Shown piece after piece: positions 1-10,600 of a stretch of DNA of 64,000 bases. The stretch is from Liolophura sinensis (Eukaryota > Mollusca > Polyplacophora > Chitonida > Chitonidae). The translations under genes and the position numbers were made by a program. Numbering within the stretch: position 1 is the stretch's first letter; each line of letters begins with the position of its first letter. The notes below the pieces were generated by a model that was not told where the DNA came from, made no database searches, and worked only from the letters and a program-made list of their open reading frames with translations. The stretch is from NCBI RefSeq assembly GCF_032854445.1, contig NC_088300.1, positions 36,437,608 through 36,501,607 of the forward strand, given 5' to 3'.

Positions 1-905
1 TTTTTTAACACGTGATCATCTAGACTTAAGCAAAAGGAGGTGCTTAACTTGTTCTACAGTCGAATTAATCGTCTTCATTCATACCAGTATTTAAAGAAAG
101 TCTGTAAAAGTATGGAACATTGAACTCGTCAAAAATTCAATTCATGTTTTATTTACACATTTTTTTCTTTAATAATTTCTTTGTTAGAATTTTTTCTGTT
201 AAACTGTGAACAGCAGTAAGAAGTCGGCTGTTTTGTTGTAATTTCTAATTCCAGAGTGCAGTCCTACAAAGGCAGATGTTGAGAACTATTAAAATATTAG
301 ACATCTATATGAGTAACAAGACGCATTAAATATTGCTCGGAGTGTCTTCAGTTATTTTTGTGTTTATTGCATTTATTTACAACACTAAAATAAATTGCGT
401 AATAATATGGAGTTTATAGCGCAGAAGAATAATTAACTATAAGCAGGTGTAAGGCTGGTGGAGGTTGGTTCGATTTGATGTTGATAGAACATATGGATTT
501 GGCATCGTATACTTACTTATATATTTAAGGGAAGAGAGTGAAAATGTGCCATTCAGTTCCGACTGAATACTGTTGATTTTCATGCGAGTGGTGAAGCAAA
601 TTTTGTACACATCAGATCTGAGTTTAAATGCTAATTTAACATTTTAGCCCTCTCTGTTATTGTAAACTGTCTTTACAAAAACATTTGTTTTCTTTTGTAG
701 TGATGATTACTTATGCCTCGAAAATCCAGAACTGAGAAGCCAATTTTCGTCAACCAGACAAGTCGTACACTGAACAAGCCGAACTCAACTCAGATGTCAT
801 CCTGTGTGTGGCATCAATGTAGTGGCTTCTTATTAAAAGAAATGTCGAAGCCATTCTCCAATTTAGTGAAATGACCATAACTCTTCAGACACCTCAATGG
901 ACTGA
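1..905. other. No gene recognised
   Basis: AT-rich sequence without a long reading frame, recognisable exon or repeat up to the first SINE. Confidence 0.5.
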
Positions 906-1154
906 TTTATTTATTTGATTGGTGTTTTATGCCGTACTCAAGAATATTTCACTTATACGACGGCGGTCAGCATTATGGCACAGCCCGGGGGAAACCCACG
1001 ACCACCCGCAGGCCGCTGCGAGACCTTCCCACATACGGACGGAGAGGAAGCCAGCATGAGGTGGACTTGAACTCACAGCGACCGCATTGGTGAGAGACTA
1101 CTAGGTCATTACGCTATGCTAGCGCGCTAACCAACTGAGCCACGGAGGCCCCCT
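906..1154 (-). mobile_element. tRNA-derived SINE, full length, with 13-bp TSD
   Basis: Complete copy in reverse orientation: AAATA-type tail at the left, tRNA-like head (revcomp of GGCCTCCGTGGCTCAGTTGG, A-box-like) at the right and a B-box-like GAGTTCAAGTCC inside. Flanked by perfect duplications CTCAATGGACTGA at 893-905 and 1155-1167, which fix the ends. Confidence 0.93.
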
Positions 1155-1167
1155 CTCAATGGACTGA

Positions 1168-3978
1168 GGAACTCATTCTAAGTGACATGGACCATTTAAA
1201 GTGCTATCTTTCTATATGATCAGAACCGGTTCATCTGACGCTCACACTTAAAAATTGTGACAAGAATCGTCGTAAGTAAAATATTCCTCCGCGCAACAAA
1301 ACATATCAGTCAAAGAACATGCACATGCCTGCAGCAAAGTTTTTAAAGTTATGAACACGGATCAAGACAGAAAAATACAATAAATGATAGCAAAGTAAGT
1401 AATGCATAGGCCAAAGACCTGGTACTGCGAAAACATGACAGCCGCGCATAAAGTTTTGCGTGTGTCCTTGCTTGACCTATATAAGCATGCACAAGAAAGT
1501 GATGTTTTCCATCATTATACTCCAGGGTATCGAACGTACACACAATTCGTTTATGACAGGACATAACACCCTTTTTTCTACTCCGTGAGTTATCAGTCAG
1601 CTCCAGGTTGAACAAAAACTATCACATGCGTTCTGTATAAACACCAAGACTATATTAAAAGCTGTAAATTACACAAATCAAACGAACACACTATCGCTGA
1701 CATCGATTTGAAAATAGGCATTTTTCTGTATAACATTTTGCTTGACGAATTTCTTGACCCACCCTGTTTGTAACCAGGGAAATCACCTGGTCTCTAGCTT
1801 CTGGGTTGCCTCATAGAATAGCGTATAATTTCACACAATTATCTCTTGGTATCAGGAGTTATACTTTTCCATGTATGTGAAGAAGTGAACAGCGGTAGGG
1901 GATTTGACCATAACCTAGCGGGCATTATGGCAATAGGCGTGTTGACTATATTGATCAAGTCTGTCGGATATGACATCGTCTCTGTCAGCGTAAACATCGG
2001 CTCAGTCCGGCAGGCGGCGATAATTCCCGATCCAGTCTTGACATTCCGGGCTTGTTTTGCGCTACCCAGGCTTTGTGGCGCCACTGCCCGGGCTAAAACA
2101 AAAGCGAGTCTAACATTGTGGGCTCTGACAGCGGAGTTTCATATCCCTCCGTCTCCTTATCCCAGTTCCATTAGAAATCCAAGTGTGACTGTCGTCAGAG
2201 GTACACACTAAAGACGGATAATCTAAGTGGCCAAAGCACATTCTTTGCTCTAGCACTTAATAATAATACAGACTATTATCGATGAAAGACACCTGGGCCA
2301 ACCCTGAAGTGATGAAAGGTTGTATACAATGTATGTGCTAAAGAACAGTCAATACAGACAAGATGTAAGCCATGAATTTTGAAATCAATGAAATTATGCT
2401 ATATAAATGTAACAAAGCAGTCACCAGCATTAGCATGATTCAGGTCACTATTGTGAGATGGAATTATCCGATGTAACTTACTCGTAACATACAGTAAAAT
2501 TGTTTATTGCTGGTAAATATTTTACTCAGTTAAAGAATTATCTGGCATGCAGTTTATTAGCTTGTATTATTACTGTATAGTATATGTACAAATAGAATCT
2601 CACATAATTCTCAATCATCAGTAAAATTTGTTTATTCATTTACTTGCATCCTTTGTGTTTTAAATAGCAAGGATTTCGCATTATATTTGTGCACAATACA
2701 CATGGTCCTAGTGTCACCTTACTCTCTTTCAACCGTCAAATACTCTTTTTTAAGCCAGAAATGCAGTCATAATGACATGCAAATGTACAAGGGCAAAATG
2801 AGAAGGCAATCTACATTACCTCTCTAACAGTCACAAATGGTTGAAGTTTGTTGGACTTCTCCACATTGTCTTCTCCAGGCATTCAATAACTTCAATTCAT
2901 CTGAAACACAAATTAAGTGACTTCATTTTATTTCAAACAGTAGAAATGGTTTAAAACCAGTAATACAATATATAAGTTTGTAATAACCATGCTTCAACTT
3001 TAATTTCTTGTCACTCCTTTGGAAACGCAACGTATATTGCTGTTGACAATGAATGTCTGTATTTGGTACCCGGTTGACATAAATACACTGGCGCATTGTA
3101 AGCCGATGTGAAGGCCCTGTCCCTCCGACAAGCTAGCGCTCCAGTACATGCTTCCATAGACATTCATTGTTACATTCGAGCTAAGACTTCGCTTCGATTC
3201 CTAAGCGTATCTGTTCTGCCAGTGTAACAATATATTCCCAAATCAAGGAAAACACACTTTTAATCCATTAAAACTTACTTCAAAACCAATGCCGCCTTTC
3301 TTCCATTCTCTTCTGGTTACTGACAACACACTCTCATGCACATGAGTTCATTATTTCTGCATACATTGCTTCGTAATTCTGTCCTCATGTTAAGATGTCA
3401 AATTCAAGGAGTATCTGAAAAGTTTGGAGATGAGGTCAGCATCGGTAATATTGCATACACGTGCGAGTCATCACACATATACATGCTGATTAACAGGCTG
3501 ACTGCTTCAACTGACGCTGCATGTGGCTGCAGTGATGTTATTTCGAAGCTAATTAAACTGTATCAGAATTTTGCCGGATTTGGACACAACTGTAAACTGT
3601 TTGTCGTGGGCTTTTTAAGTTTTAGTATTTCCGAAAGCTAAGCTGGGAAGACTGAAACAGGTCTCGGATCTACCTAACCTACAACCATAACACACCGACC
3701 ACATCACTACTCGCCACAACAACTACACACGTATATAATAATGCATGACACAATCTAAATTGTGCAGCAGACAAACACAAACAATTTTATGAGAAAAGAT
3801 AGACACAACCAGTACACACCAGTACCGTATCTTCTCTTCCAAAAATGAGCAGACAACCAGTCTCGTTTTCAATAAAATCACGTGTACTATGGCCAGCCAG
3901 CGCAAATAGAACGTGTAGGAGTCTACACACGTTTAAACTCGATACGTTCGGTTAGCAACTGAGCTGAATAATAGCGTC
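1168..3978. other. No gene recognised; one CpG-rich patch
   Basis: Mostly AT-rich unique-looking DNA. A stretch at about 1840-2215 is clearly richer in GC and CpG, with open frames on both strands but no recognisable protein. Nothing else to report. Confidence 0.4.
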
Positions 3979-4000
3979 ATGAAAATCGTCCTATTGACAT

Positions 4001-4214
4001 GTTTAGCTGTTACGTGTGTTCTTCACAATGTGCTTACTTTTCCTTGAAGCAATTCTACATGTTTAGGTAGACAGGTACTTAGCTTTCTGTTATATTTATG
4101 TTTAGCTCGGATATGGTCATACAAACGCCATAAGGCCAATGAACGACGATTACGTGTTTAGCGATTAAAACGCCATGAAACAGACACTTCGTGAATTTTG
4201 CTAAACGCGTTTAG
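4001..4214. repeat. Cluster of GTTTAG motifs with a 16-bp palindrome
   Basis: GTTTAG occurs at 4001, 4061, 4100, 4156 and 4209. The last lies in the perfect palindrome GCTAAACGCGTTTAGC (4200-4215). Spacing is irregular, so this is a motif cluster rather than a tandem array; function unknown. Confidence 0.6.
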
Positions 4215-4275
4215 CATATCGATACATCGATGTCAAACCTTTTCAGGTGTCTCCAATGTGCGCCACATTTAGAGT

Positions 4276-4314
4276 GTACTCAAGAATATTTCACTTATAC
4301 ATAAGACGGCGGCG
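4276..4314 (-). mobile_element. SINE 3' fragment
   Basis: Matches the 3' part of the window's SINE (GTACTCAAGAATATTTCACT then ACGGCGGCG). Both ends are lost and a few bases are inserted before the ACGGCGG. Confidence 0.8.
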
Positions 4315-4654
4315 ATAAATACATTGAAAATGTGATTATATATATTGTTACCTTTACTGGTAACAAATGTATGTGGCAACATTTAGGATAATCTAGGTTA
4401 TGGTATACCCATTCACTATATATCTGCACACCAAATCACTATCTGCTCTAAGCAACCAATCATACATATATATGTAGAAGGCATCCAAATCTTTGACATC
4501 TGTTGTCCACCTTTGCCAATATTGCCCCTCATATAATAAGCGTTGTGCACTGTGTTTTGTCTTAATTAATTAAGAGAGGTGGTTAGAGACCATTGCCTTT
4601 CATTCGCTGGGACACGCGAAGTTTAAAACCTAGCCTTGAACAGGGAATTTGCAT

Positions 4655-4789
4655 CCTCTCCGGTCGTATGTTTGAAGGTCTGCTAGCAAACAGCGGATGA
4701 ACATGGGGTTTTCCCTGGGCTCTGTCCGGATTCCTTCCACCGTAATATTGGCCGCAGCCGTTTAAGTGAAATATTCTTCAGTAAAATTT
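4655..4789 (+). mobile_element. SINE body fragment (left half of an inverted pair)
   Basis: Starts at the CCTCTCCGG core and runs through CCTGGGCTCTGTCCGG and the AAGTGAAATATTCTTCAGTA end. It lacks head and tail and directly abuts the opposite-strand fragment that follows. Confidence 0.85.
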
Positions 4790-4897
4790 ACGACCATCCA
4801 CAGGCTCCTGGCTCCATCCCACGTACGGTCGGAGAGGAAGCCAGCAAGAGCTGGACTTGAACTCACAGCGACCACCTTAATGAGGGCTCCTGGGTCA
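4790..4897 (-). mobile_element. SINE 5' body fragment (right half of an inverted pair)
   Basis: Reverse-strand match from ACCATCCACAGG to the GCTCCTGGGTCA segment of the SINE; the tRNA head beyond that is missing. It forms an inverted arrangement with the preceding fragment. Confidence 0.85.
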
Positions 4898-7440
4898 GAC
4901 TTTGAATATCTGTGAAACCATAATAGAAAAAAGAGTCGTTTTCTGTATGCATAAAACTTGCCCGTATATATCATAAAGGTTTATTTCTACATTAACAAAT
5001 TTTCTGTCAAGATCGCCGCCGAACTCAGTCACCAGAATGATGATATGACACAGTAAACGTTATTTTAGCTGTGAAGTTCCATGTGGGGATGATCCAATAT
5101 ATATTTGACCTTCAAAATACACGGGAAATAGAAGAAATGCAATTTGCATTTAGTATCGATTAATACCGATCCACGATAAAGGTATAGCCCATGAATACAC
5201 AGTGTATGTAGGCCTATACCGTATACCCTTAATTCTGTGAACGGCTTCAAATTTTAAGGTATTTGTAGGCCCTCCGCTCATTTTGAAATTGAACTCGATC
5301 TTTCAGTAGTTACTATAGTCCTTTCTATACAGACAGTATGAAAAGGCCTGTATTCTGGATCCATTCGCCCTGCTTCTAGGCCTATAACATAAATGCCTGC
5401 ACATTTAATAATGTATTTGTAGGATTATGTGTTTTGGAGTGAACTGGGTTTTTATATGAATCACATAAAATATAATATGAAAGCTTTTATACTCGGCTGC
5501 CACGAGTTTAAACTTGTTTTATGATATCCACGGTGTTTATTGTGTAAATCAATACAAAGGTAATGTCGACTACACGCCTCTGGTAACGATCTCTGACGTG
5601 AACATAAAGACAAGGATAGGCTGTCAATAACTTCTCAGTTTGTTCTTTGGCGTGAACGGTTAAGTGACAAGTTTGGAAAGAGACTGCGGCTTGTAAATTT
5701 GTACTGTGGACAGGATAAAGACCGTGAGCTCTGCGGATTTGAGTCACATCGATTTTCTCGCTGCCAATACAAATTGTCTGCTTCATATGGATTTGTGGAC
5801 GGTTTATAGCTATGCCATTTGACAAACCTTTTGTGTCCACTATTCGTGTTATGGGCGGTTGTTTTTCGTGAGGAAAACATGGATGGTTAAAAATAGATAG
5901 GTAAATAGGCCTGATAAAAGTATTTTAAAAAGGTCAATTGGTGTGAATGTATGCATAGAAAGGTGGGATTTTGATCGCGGCACTGCTTTGTACATTTGAT
6001 ATTTTTTGTTTTCAATCAGTCAGCCTACTGACAAATTAAAAGAATTATGTAGGAAGAGAACCACGCAGTATGAAGGTCCTGTAACCGTAGAACAGTTCCT
6101 CCAGCGGTAAGCCGGTCCATCAAACAATGGAACAACAATTCAGGGGGGAAAAAGAACACTTTAAGGACTAATTACAGCCGGTTATGTTTTTACTGGTGTT
6201 TATTTGTTAGTCTGTTTTTCTGTCAGGAAATATGTGGAAAAGGCTACATATAGTGTGATTTGGATGAAAATGTGTGCACATGTTGCGGGGCATTTAGGTA
6301 TAAGGACCAAGCCGTTATATTTTGGTGGTAATTGGGATCCGCATCCAGAAAACGGTTCTTCACCATTTACAAATGGGGCATATATTCAGAGTAACGTCCC
6401 TTTATCTATAGTACGGTGGTTTGTACATTTAGCCGTGTCGAAGATTTGCGTTCTCGGATAGTCTTAATATTGGCTTGTAATTAAAAAACAAACAAAAAAA
6501 AAAAACAGTTCCTCTTTCGCGCTACTGCTTCGTACTTGAAACGTTGCTACTTAAATAAATTACTCTTACTGAAATATTTATTTCAATAGTCGCTGCAAAT
6601 GCAACCCCTAATGAAATATTATTTCAAAAAGAGTTGCAATTGCTTACCCTATTCTAATTGCAACCCATTTTGTATTAAATGGTACTTGGTACTTAGCCTG
6701 TAAGGAAGTGCTTTACTCTGGGCACTCTTCTTCACCCATAAACTTGACTGTCGTGGAATAGGTTAAACATTCTTGAGTACGGTGTAACTCGATCGGAGAC
6801 ATACATACATATATACATTAGTTTACATGGCGACTCACTCGTGGGGGTAATATTCAAATGAGCTGAAGAGAAAAGGCAATAATTTTTATTCATTAGGCTA
6901 CATTCATATCGTACAAATAAGGAACCTTCAAATGAGGCAAATGTTAATGCCATGCATGCTAGCCACAAACTTTAGTACTTCGCCATGCAATGCCCCATTG
7001 AAATAATTATATTAATATAAGGGTCATTTATTTGAAAAGGAGTTGCCACTTGCTATGTGATATGAAGATCTATCTAGGAGATTATTTATTTATTGGTGGT
7101 TGATGGCGAGCTGAAGAATTTTTTTACTAGAAATTCAAATTGCGACAGATTTTACATGTTTTTGGCAAATTTAAAGAATATAGAATTTTGTATCTTTTGA
7201 TCGAAAACTGCAAATTTGAGTCATACAACTGTATGTTCATAATCAATGACTTTGTGACATATCCCTCACCAGTCATATCCCTGCTCAGTGTTCGATCAAC
7301 ACCTTGGATAGTCTAAGTCGATACTACTGCATGGTCTGTCAGGTGTCAGTAAACTTTGAAATTGCTGCATGGCTGATGGGTCTGCAAAGTGTCTTTGGCA
7401 TGCACCACACTGAAACAAATTACATGTAGACCTACAGGCA
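4898..7440. other. No gene recognised
   Basis: AT-rich, with an A-run near 6490-6507 and two similar palindromic motifs (TGAAATATTTATTTCA and TGAAATATTATTTCA) near 6570-6630. A worn SINE-tail-like remnant sits near 6735-6790. No supportable exon. Confidence 0.4.
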
Positions 7441-7574
7441 TGTCTGCATGAAGCCTAAGGATGATCCTCCGGGCTCTGCCCGGATTTCTCCCACCATAAC
7501 GCTGGTCGTTGTCGTATAAGTGAAGTATTCTTGAGCATGGCGTAAAACACCAATCAAATAAATAAATAAATAAG
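7441..7574 (+). mobile_element. SINE, 5'-truncated
   Basis: 3' body (CCGGGCTCTGCCCGG), the GTCGTATAAGTGAAGTATTC segment and an intact AATAAATAAATAAATAA tail. It ends 86 bp before the PRDX3 start codon, so PRDX3's proximal 5' flank is partly SINE-derived. Confidence 0.85.
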
Positions 7575-7660
7575 CAAAATGGACTCGTGTGGATGAAAGG
7601 CGATGACCCATGATACAAGCGCATTAAGGGGCGATAACTTCATACAGTGAAAGTCAGACG

Positions 7661-10600
7661 ATGGCGACGAACGTTATGCAAGCTTTGCGGCGTGGAGTGA
7701 GTATATGATTCTTTGTCCAGATCATTAATATTTTAAACCATTGCCACAGCACACGCGGACGTTGTTTTCCCAAATATCGTTCATAGTGTTAACGTCATGC
7801 AAGCATGTTGCCGCCATATGTGTGACTCAAACAGACAGCGGTACAAAAAGTTTGACAACAACAACAGTAGGCCTATAGGGGTAACGTACAAATGCAAGTG
7901 TCTTACAGACGATAGAGTTTGCACTGTGAAATATACAGGCCAGCAAGTTTGTCTTCTCTTTGTTATTTCGCAGGTGTATGAGGTGGATTGTACAGCACAA
8001 AATTAGAAGAAAAAAATTGAATTTCTTGAATTTGAACATAATATTCCTTATGAGGGTGAAACAGCTAATTTTGGAGGTCAAAACACTTTTCTTTGTACCG
8101 GTATTTTAAAAGAAACATACTGCTGAAAGAAATTCAGCATTTTTGAGTTAGTTCCGCTAAATACAAAAATGAGTTACATTCGACTCCTAACTAAATCTCC
8201 TGTGCATATGTTTTCCGGAAAATGTCAATTAAGAGAATTATAATGGGAAATTCGTCACTGATCTAAACTGTCCGCTCGGCGAGATGACATGCAAATGAGG
8301 CAGCACAATGCAACGTTCGCACAAGGATCGCACACATAAACAATATGACAGATTGAAAGTGAATTATAAGTCTAGTAAACCAAATACAATCTTCCTATCT
8401 ATCGATAATGTATTATAAAGTATTCATAATTTACAATAACCACTAGGGCAGAACTAAAGTTACATGCTAGGTGGCATAATTACAACACATTACCTGCCAT
8501 GTTTGTAAATATATTGACTTGAGTGAATTGATTAAAGGGAAACCCTAGATAAACATAAAGCATTTGATCTTCCATTCAATGTCAGATTCATGTCAGTAGA
8601 CATCTGGAAGTCTCAACTTTATGTAAATGATGTTTAAAATAACAGCACATTTGTCTGTTTTTTTGGCGATATGTCTTTTTTAAATATAGTGTGATAGGCC
8701 TAATATATTTACCTAATGATCAAGAATTGAAGTCCATAAACAAACCATGGCAAAGTTTCATGTGTTTAAAGCCTTGCATGTACCACTTACATCATATGTA
8801 AAGCATAATAAGTTCATCAGTAACTTACCAAAGGTCAGGCAACTGACCAGGCTCTCTGGTTTCCTCTACCAATAAAACTGACTGTAAAGAAACTTTTCGA
8901 TAACTATAAAAAATAACTGATCAAAGAAACATGCCTTGCCAGTGTTATTTAGTTCATAATTATAACAAAAAAAGTTTCACCAGGCCTGAAACCATAATTT
9001 AGGGGGCCTCTGTGGCTCAGTCGGTTAACGCGCTAGCGCAGCGTAATGACCCAGGAGCCTCTCACCAATGCGGTCGCTGTGAGTTCAAGTCCAGTTCATG
9101 CTGGTTTCCTCTCCGGTTGTAAGTGGGAAGGTCTGACAGCAACCTGCGGATGGTCGATGGTTTCCCCCAGGCTGTGCCCGGTTTCCTCCCACCACAATGC
9201 TGGCCGTTTTGTATGAGTGAAACATTCTTGAGTGCGGCGTAAAACACGAATCAAATAAATAAATGAAACCATAATTTAGACTGCTTGTTTTCGTTTAAGG
9301 TTTCCACAGCTTTGAGAGAATGCAGCTGTCAGAGGCCATTTACTACATGTGGAAGAACAATTACAAGACAGTTTTCTCTTGGTAACTCTAATGACAAGCT
9401 TTTTGTAGTCTTGTTTAATACTTAACTATTTGAACTGTGATAAACATGAACCAGAAGCAGATATTCATCATTGATAATGTGAGTCACTGTGGGTTTGTTT
9501 AATAGTTTGACAAGAGTTATGGCCAAGTAACAACAGCACATAATAATTGTACAGAAATTTAAATAATGTTTAGAAGTTTGTCATCTTTGACAATATGTGG
9601 ACAAGTGACATGTTGATAGTTCCATAAGTGATAAATGCGAATGTGAAATGAAATGCATTGTTTACCACTGAAGTAAAATGCGCATTATTTTCTTAACATT
9701 AAAAGTTACTTTAACATGTGTTGATTTTTCAGCTCCATGCTTGAATGCAGCCAGAGTGACCCAGCAAGCCCCAGACTTCAGTGGCAAGGCTGTGGTCAAT
9801 GGACAATTCAAAGACTTAAAGCTGTCAGACTTTAGTGGAAAATACCTCGTGCTCTTCTTCTACCCTCTTGACTTGTAAGGACTAATTGCTTTAACCATGT
9901 TTAATAATGCAACAACAGATGCTTCAAAGCCTTTTGCTGTTCTCTTTTATATGTAAATCTGATGCAGATATAAATGTTTTGTTGACTCTTTTTTTAAAAA
10001 TATTTTTTTCCATATATCCATCTCGTAGGTGAGATAAATCATTTTAACCATTGTTAATCTTGTGACTTATGCATTGGGACAGCTAAAAAATTCGGACAGT
10101 CAAATACTGGTCAGACTGGTGTTATCGTGGTGTAAGACTGTGTTGTCTGACATTTTCAGCATTGTATTCTAGTAAGGCAGCACTAAAACTAATTCTTCAA
10201 GCAGACCAGTATTATGATATGAGTGAAATATTTTTGGAAGATATGTTATATACCACTTCGGTTTTCATCACCCATAAAACTAATCACCGTGGTATAAGTC
10301 AAAAGTTCTTGAGTATGTCCTTAAGCAACAATCAAATATTGAATAAACACCAAAGGGGCTTTTATTGGCTCTTTGGACTCATTCGTCCTCACCTTGACCA
10401 ATAAGATTAACTTCTCATGCTCTGGTCTCCTCAACCCACCATGATTAAAGTAGAAGTCTTGAGAAAGGGTTGAGCAACAATAAAGTAAACAAATAAATAA
10501 TCCCCCAGCATACAAGTAAATCTATTCAAATGTTGATGTTCATTGCATACTTTTGAATGTTTTCAGCACATTTGTCTGTCCCACTGAGATCATTGCCTTT

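Noticed and set aside
9003-9080. tRNA gene suggested by A-box and B-box-like motifs
   Set aside because: It is the head of a SINE with target duplications and does not fold as a complete tRNA; the same applies to 50134 and the reverse copies.
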